From NCBI GenBank assembly GCA_050249695.1, contig JBFWQA010000010.1:1-25134 (forward strand): a DNA stretch of 25,134 nt, in the 5' to 3' direction. Below the pieces are notes generated by a model that saw only the letters and a program-made list of their open reading frames with translations, had not been told where the DNA came from and made no database searches. How positions within the stretch are numbered: the stretch's first letter is position 1; each line of letters starts with the position of its first letter. Position numbers and translations under genes: made by a program. The stretch comes from JACKJP01 sp050249695. GTDB taxonomy: Bacteria; Pseudomonadota; Alphaproteobacteria; Rhizobiales; Tepidamorphaceae. Below are positions 8,185 to 16,588 of this stretch, piece after piece.

Positions 8185-10068
8185 CTATTCTTCGTCGCGG
8201 CCTGACGCGAGCGCGCCCCTGACCGCCAGCCGGGTCATACGCTCGGCGAGCGAACGTGGCGAGTCGAGAGACAGTCTCTCCTCCACAGCGCGGATATGGG
8301 CATCACTCCCGGTCGCCAGGCCTTTCAGGACGAGGCCCGCCAGTCGCATCTTCGAGGCCTGCGCGTCCCGCAGCCGTGCCAGAACCGGCAGCAGAGACTG
8401 TTCCAGTTCCGTGAAGTCGGTGCCGAACGGGAATGTGGGCAGCAGGCCGTTTCTATTCGGCGCTTCGAGCCATTCGTTCAAATGCGCGGGCGTATTCGCA
8501 CGGTAGCTCTCGGGGATAGACCAGCCGGCGTCGATCTTGCCGGCCTTGCGGGCGTCGGCCAGCAGCCCGTCCTGAAACCGCGCATCGGCGACACCGAGCA
8601 TCGCCTTGACGCAGTCCTCGTCGGTCCGCCCCCGCAAATCGGCGATGCCGTATTCGGTAACGACGATATCGCGGTAGTGGCGCGGCACCGTATTGTGGCC
8701 ATAGGACCAGCGAATGTTGGAGATCGCGCGGCCCCCGACGCTCCGGGTCGCATTCAGCGTGATGATGGCGCGCGCTCCTTCCAGCGCGAAGGCCTGGGAG
8801 ACGAAGTTGAACTGTCCCCCGACGCCGCTGATCACGCGGCCATCTTCCAGCGCGTCGGATACGATGGCGCCCAGGCACGTCGCCATCATGGCGTTGTTGA
8901 CGAAGCGGGCATCGACGCGGGCGGCCGCTTTTTGCGCCTCGCCGCCATAGAGTTCGTTGGTGAAGGAAACCGGCATCATGGCGATGCGGCGTTGCCGGTC
9001 GCGCGGCATGTCGCGCAACCGTTCGTAGAAGTCGCGGCATTCGACGAAGAAGCCGGCATGGACCGCTGCGCCGTCGACCTCGCGGCTGACGATCCCTTCC
9101 TCGAAAAGCTGCAGGATGCCGTCGACCAGCATTTCGGTCACGGCGTAGAGCCCCGTTTGAAACGGCGCCTGATGATCCTCGGGCGCTGCGCCATGAAAGG
9201 GAGACGCGGCCATCAGCGCGCGATATTCGTCGTTGCGGCGGTGGCGCACGATCATCGCCCTGGCGATCGCGTCGCCGATCGAGCCGATGCCAATTTGAAG
9301 CGTGCCGCCATCCTTCACGAGGCGCGATACATGCAGGCCGATCGCCATGTCCTGCGGGCTGACGGGTTGCTTGACGACCGAGAAGAGCTCGAATTGGTCG
9401 TCCGGACTATCGAGCAGAAGATCGATGTTCTCCGGGTCGCAAAGCGCTTCGCCGGCGTCCATGAAGGGCAGTTGAGCGTTCGTCTCGCCGGCAAAAATGA
9501 AATCCGCCTTGCCGGCGCGCCGTGCCTTCAGGAGGTCGGCGGTGATGTCGGTATTGCAGGAAATGCTGAATTGCCCATTCCCGTCAGCAGCCAGGAGATG
9601 AGCCACGACATTCGGTTTCATCGCCAGCAGGTAACGGAAGGCGTGGGTATAGTTGGCCGAAATGTAGCGACGCTGGACGGCGCTATTGTCCAGCCAGCGA
9701 CCGGCAAGCAGGAAGAATTCGCTGACGGTGATGTTGGGAGGCAGCGCGCGCTGATGCAGGAGCTCCGCATAGAGCAGAGGCGGGTAGCGCCCGAAGAGAC
9801 GGTCGCCGGCCGGCCCCAGGAATCGCCTGGCGAGATCGCTGTCCGTGCGCGGCCTCTGCAGGGTCAGGGCCGTCTGGATATCGAGGCTGATGGCGCGATC
9901 CTCGACCGCCGCGCGCGTCAGAGCATTGGCGATGGAGTTGGCCTTGCCCAGGCCGAGCGGCAAGGCCAGACGGATATCGCCGCCGGTGCGTTCGATGATG
10001 GCCCGGGCGACGGCTTCGGCGTCGGTATAGCGTTCAGGCCCGTCAGCCAAGCGCGTTCCAGCCTTCAT
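8185..10068 (-). CDS. Acetyl-CoA hydrolase/transferase family protein
   Basis: A 627-residue member of the acetyl-CoA hydrolase / 4-hydroxybutyrate CoA-transferase family. The segment LQIGIGSIGDAI (257-268) precedes YAVTEMLVDG (309-318), whose E312 aligns with the glutamate that carries CoA in these enzymes. GVGGQFNF (415-422) and VVTEYGIADLRGRTDED (469-485) are hallmarks of the C-terminal domain. It either moves CoA between acids or hydrolyses an acyl-CoA; the two cannot be told apart here. At more than 600 residues it is longer than the roughly 430-residue 4-hydroxybutyrate CoA-transferases, with extra N-terminal sequence. The ATG at 10068 overlaps the end of the fadJ-like gene by 26 nt and has little ribosome site, which fits translational coupling. 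A TTG at 10050 is an alternative. It is the last gene of the long array. Confidence 0.88.
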   Translation of the reverse strand: MKAGTRLADGPERYTDAEAVARAIIERTGGDIRLALPLGLGKANSIANALTRAAVEDRAISLDIQTALTLQRPRTDSDLARRFLGPAGDRLFGRYPPLLYAELLHQRALPPNITVSEFFLLAGRWLDNSAVQRRYISANYTHAFRYLLAMKPNVVAHLLAADGNGQFSISCNTDITADLLKARRAGKADFIFAGETNAQLPFMDAGEALCDPENIDLLLDSPDDQFELFSVVKQPVSPQDMAIGLHVSRLVKDGGTLQIGIGSIGDAIARAMIVRHRRNDEYRALMAASPFHGAAPEDHQAPFQTGLYAVTEMLVDGILQLFEEGIVSREVDGAAVHAGFFVECRDFYERLRDMPRDRQRRIAMMPVSFTNELYGGEAQKAAARVDARFVNNAMMATCLGAIVSDALEDGRVISGVGGQFNFVSQAFALEGARAIITLNATRSVGGRAISNIRWSYGHNTVPRHYRDIVVTEYGIADLRGRTDEDCVKAMLGVADARFQDGLLADARKAGKIDAGWSIPESYRANTPAHLNEWLEAPNRNGLLPTFPFGTDFTELEQSLLPVLARLRDAQASKMRLAGLVLKGLATGSDAHIRAVEERLSLDSPRSLAERMTRLAVRGALASGRDEE

Positions 10069-12127
10069 CGGGTTCGAATCTCGGCCCAAATTTCGCGGCA
10101 AGCGCCTGAAGCCGCGCAGCGATTTCCCGGGTTCCCCGTGTTCTCGCATAGTGCATCGGACCGCCCCGGAACGGCGCGAAGCCGGTGGCGAAGATCATGG
10201 CGCCGTCGAGCAGTTCCTCATCCTCGATCACGCCCTCGCGCAGGCACTCCACGCAGGCATTGAGCAGGGGCAGGATCAGTCGGTCGATCATCTCTTCCGT
10301 GATCTCGCCCGACACGTCCTGCTTCTTGGGCTTGCCGTTTTCCCAGGCATAGGTGCCGCGACCCGTCTTGGCGCCCAGATCGCCCTTTTCGACGCGTTTG
10401 CGCATCCATGCGGGGACGTCGGGAATCGGTTTGGCGAGGCGGTTTCTCAGGCTGTCGGCGACATGAAGGCAGATATCGAGGCCGACCTGATCGGCGACCT
10501 CCAGCGGCCCCATCGGCATGCCGAAACGTTCGGCAGCCTTGTCGACCGTTTCGGGCGTCATCCGCTCATCGACCATCAGCGCGGCTTCCAGCAGGTAGGG
10601 TGTGAGGGCCCGGTTGACGAGGAAGCCCGGCCAGTTGCGGACGGGGGCGGGCAGGTGGCCTATCGCGCCGGTGAAGGCGCGCAGCTTCGCGGCCGTCTCG
10701 TCATCCGTGCCGGCATGCCGGACGACCTCCACCAGTTCCAGCTTCGCGACCGGATTGAAGAAATGCAGCCCGCCGAACCGTTCCGGCCGCTTGAGCGTCG
10801 CGGCCAGCGCGTCGATATCGAGGCTCGACGTGTTGGTGGCGACGATCGCATGCGCCGGCGCCTTTGCCTCGATCATCGCAAAGATCTTTTCCTTCAGCGC
10901 CGGCTTTTCCGGCACCGCCTCGATGACGAGGTCGGCTCGGGCGAGCCCGTGGCCTGCCGGATCCGGCATGAGCCGGTCGAAGGCATCGCGGGTCTCGATG
11001 CCGCCGAGATGGGCTTCGCCGCAGCGCTTGGCGGCGGATTTCATCGCATGGGCGAGCGCGGGCAAGGCGATATCGCCGAGCGAAACGGAAAAGCCGCGAA
11101 TGGCGATCTCGGCTGCGATGTCCGCGCCCATCGTCCCGGCGCCGATGACATGCACGTGGCCGATGCCGTGCACGCCGTCGCCCATCGCCTTGAGCTTCTC
11201 GCGTTTGAAGAAGACGCCGATCAGATTGCGGGCGGTCTCGCTCACCAGCAGCTGCGCGAAAGAGCGGATTTCCGCCTTCTGCATCGCCTTGCGATCGCCG
11301 CCGTGCTTTTCCCAGATGTCGATGAGCGCATAGGGTGCCGGATAGTGTTCTTTCGGCGCCTTTTTCCCCGCTTGCGCCCGCATCCGCTTTGCCGCAAAGC
11401 CGCGCAAGGCCCCAAGTTCGAACGCCCTGGCCTTTAGTCCCCGTGACCGCTTCCCGCGATCGCCGTCGGCAAGCGCGCGCACGGCGTTGCGGACATGCCT
11501 TTCCTCGGTTACGGTCTCGGCGATGCCGAGCGATTTCGCCTTTCGGGTATGCGCGGTCTTGCCCGTCAGCATCATTGTCATCGCTTCGAGCGGATCGATC
11601 AGCTCCGTCAGGCGGAACGTCCCGCCGAGGCCCGGGTGCAGACCAAGGCGTACTTCCGGGAAGGCGAATTGCGCGCCACTGACAGCGATCCGGTGGTCGC
11701 ACGCAAGCGCAAGCTCAAAGCCGCCGCCGAGGGCGAAGCCGTGGACCACGGCGATGGTGGGACATTTCAGTTTTTCCAGCCGGTCGAGCACGCCATGGCC
11801 TTCGGTCAGCCGGGTTTCCAGCGCCGCTGCATCAGTAACGCCCCTGAAGTCGCCGATATCGGCGCCGGCCGCAAAACCGGACAGTTTGCCCGATCGGAGA
11901 ACCAGCGCCTTGGGCAGGTCGTCTTCAAGGCGATCGAGAATGTTGCTGAGTTCGCGCAGGACCTGCTCGGAAATCGTGTTTGCGCTCGCGCCCGGCCGGT
12001 CGAAAACGAGCCAGGCGACATCTTCTTCATCGCGCGCCAGCGTCCAGTTGGCGCCGGCCGGTTCGCCGCTCGGTCCAAGTTCGAGCTTCGTTTCGCCGAG
12101 ATAGGAAAGGACCGGCTTGAACGTCAT
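10043..12127 (-). CDS. fadJ: 3-hydroxyacyl-CoA dehydrogenase / enoyl-CoA hydratase, bifunctional (FadJ/FadB type)
   Basis: A 694-residue bifunctional beta-oxidation protein. The N-terminal hydratase domain has the oxyanion segment AAGADIGDF (86-94) and both catalytic glutamates, E138 (GGGFELALACDH) and E158 (FPEVRLGLHPGLGGT). The linker leads to the NAD-binding GAGTMG (329-334). HFFNPV (455-460) holds the dehydrogenase catalytic His, with E467 in LVEVV. It hydrates trans-2-enoyl-CoA and oxidises the L-3-hydroxyacyl-CoA to the 3-ketoacyl-CoA. Its start overlaps the thiolase stop by one base (TGATG), and its 3' end overlaps the CoA-transferase start. It pairs with the thiolase next door as the alpha subunit of a trifunctional-type complex (inference). 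The symbol fadJ is by family resemblance; a fadB label is equally defensible. Confidence 0.93.
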   Translation of the reverse strand: MTFKPVLSYLGETKLELGPSGEPAGANWTLARDEEDVAWLVFDRPGASANTISEQVLRELSNILDRLEDDLPKALVLRSGKLSGFAAGADIGDFRGVTDAAALETRLTEGHGVLDRLEKLKCPTIAVVHGFALGGGFELALACDHRIAVSGAQFAFPEVRLGLHPGLGGTFRLTELIDPLEAMTMMLTGKTAHTRKAKSLGIAETVTEERHVRNAVRALADGDRGKRSRGLKARAFELGALRGFAAKRMRAQAGKKAPKEHYPAPYALIDIWEKHGGDRKAMQKAEIRSFAQLLVSETARNLIGVFFKREKLKAMGDGVHGIGHVHVIGAGTMGADIAAEIAIRGFSVSLGDIALPALAHAMKSAAKRCGEAHLGGIETRDAFDRLMPDPAGHGLARADLVIEAVPEKPALKEKIFAMIEAKAPAHAIVATNTSSLDIDALAATLKRPERFGGLHFFNPVAKLELVEVVRHAGTDDETAAKLRAFTGAIGHLPAPVRNWPGFLVNRALTPYLLEAALMVDERMTPETVDKAAERFGMPMGPLEVADQVGLDICLHVADSLRNRLAKPIPDVPAWMRKRVEKGDLGAKTGRGTYAWENGKPKKQDVSGEITEEMIDRLILPLLNACVECLREGVIEDEELLDGAMIFATGFAPFRGGPMHYARTRGTREIAARLQALAAKFGPRFEPDEGWNALG

Positions 12128-13416
12128 CACGCCACCTCGATCAGCATCGCGCCGCCCTGTCCGCCACCGATGCATTCGGTGGCGATGCCGCGCTTGTGGC
12201 CGAGGCGTCGCATCGCGTTGACGAGATGCAGCACGATGCGATTGCCGCTGGTGCCGACCGGATGGCCGAGAGAGATTGCCCCGCCGTCGACGTTCAGCCG
12301 GTCGCGCTCGATCGAGCCGAAGGCGCCCTGGAGGCCGAGGATATCGCGGCAGAAACCCTCGTCCTGCCAGGCGGCGAGGCAGGCGAGCACCTGCGCGGCG
12401 AAGGCCTCGTTGAGTTCCCACAGGTCGATGTCCTCGCGTGCCAGCTTCCGCCGTTTCATCATGGCGGTCGAGCAAAGCACCGGGCCCAGTCCCATGACGG
12501 ACGGGTCGAGCGCCGACCATTCGCTGTCGCGGATGACCGCGAGCGGCGTCAGCTTGTGCCGATTGACCGCTTCTTCAGAGGCGAGGATGACCCAGGAGGC
12601 GCCGTCGGTGATCTGCGAGGAATTCCCGGCCGTCACCTTGCCATGGGGCCGTTCGAAAACCGGTCTGAGCTTGCCGAGCGAGATCATGTCGGAATCGGGG
12701 CGGACACCGTCATCATTTTCGTAGGCGTTGCCCGACCGGTCGAAGGCCGGCTCAACCTCGCCTTTCAGCCAGCCTTCTTTCTGCGCCCGCGCCAGCCTGT
12801 GGTGGCTTTCCATGGCATAGGTGTCCGCCTGCTCACGGCTGATTCCGAAGCGAAAGGCCAGTATCTCCGCCGTCTGCCCCATATTCAGCTCGGTGATCGG
12901 ATCGGTCAGGCCGCGTTCAAGCCCGATGACGGGGCTGAAATAATCTGGCCGCAACCTGACGAACTGCGCGGCCCGCTGCCAGGGGCTGCGCGCCTGGGCA
13001 AGGCCGGCAAACCATTTCACCGCGTTGCGGCGCAATACCAGTGGCGCGTGGCTGAGCGCCTCGGCGCCGCCGGCGAGGATCATGTCGGCGTCGCCCGCGC
13101 GGATGTAGCGGTACGCGGTATCGATCGACTGCATGCCCGATCCGCAATTGATCTGCACGGTGAAGGCCGGCATCGCTTCGCCCATGCCGAGGCGAAGCGC
13201 CGCCACGCGTGCCGGGTTCATCTCGTCGGCGATCACGTTGACGCAGCCGAGGATCACCTGATCGAAGGCGTCGGGCGCGAAGGGCTGGCGCGCCAGAAGC
13301 GGGCGGCCGCACTGGACGGCAAGGTCCACGGGCGTAAACGGACCAGGGCCGCTGCGCGCCTTCAGGAAAGGCGTGCGCGAGCCATCGACGATATAAACGG
13401 GGGCTTCATCGCTCAT
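12127..13416 (-). CDS. fadI: Acetyl-CoA C-acyltransferase (3-ketoacyl-CoA thiolase, FadI type)
   Basis: A 429-residue thiolase with the full catalytic set: nucleophile C91 in INCGSGMQS, NEAFAAQ (336-342), H385 in GGAISLGHPVGTSG, and C415 in ECIGGGQGGA. It cleaves 3-ketoacyl-CoA with CoA to release acetyl-CoA and an acyl-CoA shortened by two carbons. Length and the internal LRPDYFSPV loop region fit the FadI/mitochondrial trifunctional beta-type better than the shorter biosynthetic thiolases, though this is by eye. The ATG at 13416 overlaps the fadE stop by 4 nt (ATGA) and has GGGAGG seven nt upstream. Its stop overlaps the fadJ-like start by 1 nt, so the three proteins are probably made in fixed ratio. 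Confidence 0.93.
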   Translation of the reverse strand: MSDEAPVYIVDGSRTPFLKARSGPGPFTPVDLAVQCGRPLLARQPFAPDAFDQVILGCVNVIADEMNPARVAALRLGMGEAMPAFTVQINCGSGMQSIDTAYRYIRAGDADMILAGGAEALSHAPLVLRRNAVKWFAGLAQARSPWQRAAQFVRLRPDYFSPVIGLERGLTDPITELNMGQTAEILAFRFGISREQADTYAMESHHRLARAQKEGWLKGEVEPAFDRSGNAYENDDGVRPDSDMISLGKLRPVFERPHGKVTAGNSSQITDGASWVILASEEAVNRHKLTPLAVIRDSEWSALDPSVMGLGPVLCSTAMMKRRKLAREDIDLWELNEAFAAQVLACLAAWQDEGFCRDILGLQGAFGSIERDRLNVDGGAISLGHPVGTSGNRIVLHLVNAMRRLGHKRGIATECIGGGQGGAMLIEVA

Positions 13417-15656
13417 TCAGCGGCCTCCCGGCGCGCGGCAGACTTCGCCGGGCGGTGCGGTACGACGTCGTCGGCTGCGAAATCGTCAACCGCTATGACC
13501 TGGGCGACGGCGTGCTCCGTCAGGCGCAGCCTGTCGGCCTCGTCGGCGGTCAGCGTGCCGTTCGCCAGCGCTGCTTCCCGTGTCAGCCCGGACTTGCGGA
13601 GCCTGCGGGCGATCGCGTCGTTTTCGACGACGAGGGCAAACGCGTCCTCCAGTTTCTTCAGCGCTCCGTTCCCGCGTACGGCGGTAACGCCGCGCGAAAT
13701 TCGCTCGCGCGTGGCGGAAGGCGCGAGCAGGAGTTCCGCACAGGCCCGAGTGAGATCATCAGAGGGGCCGCTACGGCCGCCTTGCGGCAGCGTGACGAAG
13801 CGCAGCAGACCGGCGACAAAGCGATTGGGAAAGTTCTTGAGCACCTCATCCAGGCTGCGCGACATCGCCGCGAGTGAAGTCCTCGCGGAATATTCAACCA
13901 GAGGAAAATCCGCTTCCTGCCGGCCCTCATCCTCCCAGCGCTTGAGAACCGCGGAAAGCAGGTAGAGTTCGGAGAGGACGTCGCCAAGGCGGGCGGAAAG
14001 CATCTCCTTGCGCTTGAGTGCGCCGCCGAGCGTGAGCAGGGCGAAATCTGCGGTGATGGCAAAGGCGGCCGCATAGCGCGATAGCTGCCTGTAGAAACGC
14101 GTCGCCGTCCCGGCATCGGGCGCGGGTGCGAACCGGCCACCGGTCCATGCGCGGCCCCATGCACGGAAGAACGTCTTCACCGAATGGCCGACATGGCCCC
14201 AGAAGGCGCGGTCGAAATCATCGAGCGCCTTGTCCCGGTCGTCGGCCTCCAGCGCGAGCATTTCGTCGAGCAGGTAAGGATGGCAGCGGATCGCGCCTTG
14301 CCCGAAGATGATCAGGTTGCGGGTCAGGATATTCGCGCCCTCCACCGTGATGCCGACGGGCACGGATTTGTGCAGGTTGTTGAGATAGTTGTTCGGACCG
14401 TCGATGATCGTCTTGCCGCCATGGATATCCATCGCGTCATCGACCGCCTCCCGCATCCGGTAGGTCGCGTGGGCTTTCATGATGCCGGAGATGACGGCGA
14501 GCTTCTGGCCCATGTCGAGCCCGGCACAGGTCAGGTGTCGGGCTGCGTCGAGCGTGTAGGCGCTCGCGGCAAGCCGGCCGAGCCGCGCCTGAACCCCCTC
14601 GAACATGCCGACCGGAATGCCGAATTGCTCGCGGATGCGCGCATAGGCGCCGGTGGCATGGGCGCAGGCCGATGCCGCGGCCGAGGATTGCGAGGGAAGG
14701 GAGATACCGCGGCCGGCGGCCAGCGCGCTCATCAGCATCATCCAGCCCTTGCCGGCATATTCCGGCCCGCCAATGATGTGATCGACCGGGATGAAGACGT
14801 TTTCGCCGGAGTTCGGGCCGTTCTGAAATACCTGGCCGCAGGGAATATGGCGGCGGCCTATGGAAACGCCGGGCAGATGCGTGGGGACGAGGGCGCAGGT
14901 AATGCCTGGTTCCTTCACCGGGCCGAGAAGGCCGTCCGGATCGTACAGCTTGAACGCCAGACCCAGCAGCGTCGCCACAGGGCCGAGCGTAATGTAGCGC
15001 TTCGACCAGTTCAGCCTGATCCCTGTAACTTCCCGGCCTTCCCATTCGCCTTTGCAGACCACGCCGGTGTCGATCATGGCGGAGGCATCGGAGCCGGCCT
15101 GCTCGCTTGTCAGGGCGAAAGCCGGAACATCCTTGCCCCGCGCCAGCAATGGCAGCCATTTGTCGCGCTGCTCCTGCGTGCCGAACTGCATGAGCAGTTC
15201 GCCCGGCCCCAGTGAATTGGGGACCATCACCGTCACGCCGGCTGTGATGGAACAGGTCGAGATCCGGCGCACCACCTCGGAGTGAGCGAAGGCGGAGAAA
15301 CCGAGGCCGCCGTATTTTTCCGGGATGATCATCCCGAAGAAGCCGTTGTCCTTGATGAATTGCCAGACGTTCTCGGGCAGGTCGCCCGCGCGCGTGATCT
15401 CCCAGTCGTGGAGCATGCCACAGAGTTCTTCGACCGGCCCGGACAGAAAGGCCTGCTCCTTTTCCGAGAGCTTCGCGGGCGGCGTAGCAAGCAGTTTCTG
15501 CCAATCGGGATTGCCGGTAAACAGGTCGGCATCCCACCAGACATCGCTTGCGCCAATGGCTTCCCGTTCGGTTTGCGACAACGAGGGAAGCTGGCCGCGC
15601 GCCCATGAAAAAATCGGACGCGTTATGTAGTCGCGTCTCACCGTGCGAAGTGACAT
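13413..15656 (-). CDS. fadE: Acyl-CoA dehydrogenase FadE
   Basis: A 747-residue FadE-type dehydrogenase, recognisably collinear with E. coli FadE: WWDADLFTGNPDWQKL (40-55), PNSLGPGELLMQFGT (146-160), TSEQAGSD (183-190), MDIHGGK (409-415) and ITVEGANILTRNLIIFGQGA (436-455), with catalytic E439. The C-terminal third is the FadE-specific helical region (DUF1974). It catalyses the first, FAD-dependent step of fatty acyl-CoA beta-oxidation. It starts about where the soluble part of E. coli FadE (814 residues) begins, so the N-terminal hydrophobic segment of that protein is missing. A GGGGGTGA ribosome site precedes the ATG. It heads the overlapping fadE-fadI-fadJ-transferase block and lies 118 nt after the Nudix gene. 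Confidence 0.94.
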   Translation of the reverse strand: MSLRTVRRDYITRPIFSWARGQLPSLSQTEREAIGASDVWWDADLFTGNPDWQKLLATPPAKLSEKEQAFLSGPVEELCGMLHDWEITRAGDLPENVWQFIKDNGFFGMIIPEKYGGLGFSAFAHSEVVRRISTCSITAGVTVMVPNSLGPGELLMQFGTQEQRDKWLPLLARGKDVPAFALTSEQAGSDASAMIDTGVVCKGEWEGREVTGIRLNWSKRYITLGPVATLLGLAFKLYDPDGLLGPVKEPGITCALVPTHLPGVSIGRRHIPCGQVFQNGPNSGENVFIPVDHIIGGPEYAGKGWMMLMSALAAGRGISLPSQSSAAASACAHATGAYARIREQFGIPVGMFEGVQARLGRLAASAYTLDAARHLTCAGLDMGQKLAVISGIMKAHATYRMREAVDDAMDIHGGKTIIDGPNNYLNNLHKSVPVGITVEGANILTRNLIIFGQGAIRCHPYLLDEMLALEADDRDKALDDFDRAFWGHVGHSVKTFFRAWGRAWTGGRFAPAPDAGTATRFYRQLSRYAAAFAITADFALLTLGGALKRKEMLSARLGDVLSELYLLSAVLKRWEDEGRQEADFPLVEYSARTSLAAMSRSLDEVLKNFPNRFVAGLLRFVTLPQGGRSGPSDDLTRACAELLLAPSATRERISRGVTAVRGNGALKKLEDAFALVVENDAIARRLRKSGLTREAALANGTLTADEADRLRLTEHAVAQVIAVDDFAADDVVPHRPAKSAARREAAE

Positions 15657-15752
15657 ATCGTTTCACCCCCAGCAGTCATAATGCCGGAGTCGGCGAAACG
15701 GTTCCACCGCAGAGTGGCAAGGCCGCCCCGGCCGCGCACTTTATGAGTACAC

Positions 15753-15772
15753 GCCCGCGCGGCGAAGCGGGC
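15753..15772 (-). other. Small GC hairpin after the Nudix gene
   Basis: Arms GCCCGC (15753-15758) and GCGGGC (15767-15772) enclose an 8-nt loop just 3' of the Nudix stop codon on the minus strand. No T-run follows in that direction, so it is not a convincing terminator. It may mark a processing or attenuation point between the upstream genes and fadE. Confidence 0.3.
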
Positions 15773-15774
15773 TT

Positions 15775-16536
15775 TCAGGGCTGAAGCAGTTCCTCGACTG
15801 CGCCGTAGCCATGTTCCGGATCGAGCTGCAGATAGCGCTTCTCGTCGCGCGTTACGATCCGCGGCTCGACCGTAAGCCTTTCGCGCATGTTGGCGGCGGC
15901 CACCGCTTCGGCAAGCGTTGCAGTCGATGCTAGCAGACGAAGGTTCATGCGGGTCGGAAACACAATCGGTCGCTCGCCGGCGGCCGCCAGCCGAAGCGCC
16001 TCGTCCGGCGCGATCCATTCAGACTCGACGGCTTCCCGACCATCATGAATTGCCAACTGATCGGCCGGGACGGGTGCCAGAAAAAAGAACGTATCGAACC
16101 GCTTCGGCGCGATCGGCGGGGTCCGCCAGCGCGAAAACAATGTGAGGCAGCCGATATCGATCTCGATGTCCTGTTCCTTGATGAAATCGAGGAAGGGGAG
16201 TGTGCCGGCGTCGATCGCCTTGCGGGTTTCCAGCATCTCGGCGTGGCTTGCGGCGCTGTTCTCCGCACCGATGACCACACCGGACTCCTCGAAGGCCTCG
16301 CGGACGGCCGCGACACGCGCGGCGCGTTCCAAATCCGGTACGGTGTCCCAGCCTTTGGCATGCTCGGCCCAGCGGGGGTCGGCATCCGCCTGTTCGACTT
16401 TGCCGCCGGGGAAAACCATCGCGCCCGACATGAAGTCGATCTGGTGATGGCGCCGCACCATCAGGACCTCGAGCCTGTCGGTCTCGCGTATGAGCATGAC
16501 GGTCGCGGCTGCCCGGACGGGCACGGATGCATTCAT
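15775..16536 (-). CDS. Nudix hydrolase with interrupted Nudix box (NUDT19/CoA-diphosphatase-like)
   Basis: A 253-residue Nudix protein. The box is split: MSGAMVFPGGKVE (36-48) gives its front part and REAFEESGV (79-87) its metal-binding end. About 20 extra residues lie between them compared with the canonical GX5EX7REUXEEXGU spacing. Split boxes of this kind are known in the NUDT19/RP2 group, which hydrolyses CoA and acyl-CoA to 3',5'-ADP and phosphopantetheine derivatives. Placement between a hydratase-like gene and fadE fits a CoA or acyl-CoA diphosphatase role (inference); other nucleotide substrates remain possible. GGAGGAAA lies 7-10 nt before the ATG. It follows the hydratase-like gene by 52 nt. 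Confidence 0.88.
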   Translation of the reverse strand: MNASVPVRAAATVMLIRETDRLEVLMVRRHHQIDFMSGAMVFPGGKVEQADADPRWAEHAKGWDTVPDLERAARVAAVREAFEESGVVIGAENSAASHAEMLETRKAIDAGTLPFLDFIKEQDIEIDIGCLTLFSRWRTPPIAPKRFDTFFFLAPVPADQLAIHDGREAVESEWIAPDEALRLAAAGERPIVFPTRMNLRLLASTATLAEAVAAANMRERLTVEPRIVTRDEKRYLQLDPEHGYGAVEELLQP

Positions 16537-16588
16537 TTCGTCGTTTCCTCCAAATTGGGCGAAAGGTGACCTCTGCGCGCCCGACGTC

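Noticed and set aside
8296..10263. Plus-strand open frame of 655 codons
   Set aside because: It mirrors the CoA hydrolase/transferase gene, whose own frame carries clear family motifs. The antisense product resembles nothing known.
12196..13965. Plus-strand open frame of 589 codons
   Set aside because: It is antisense to the thiolase and the end of fadE, both well supported, and has no motif or ribosome site of note.
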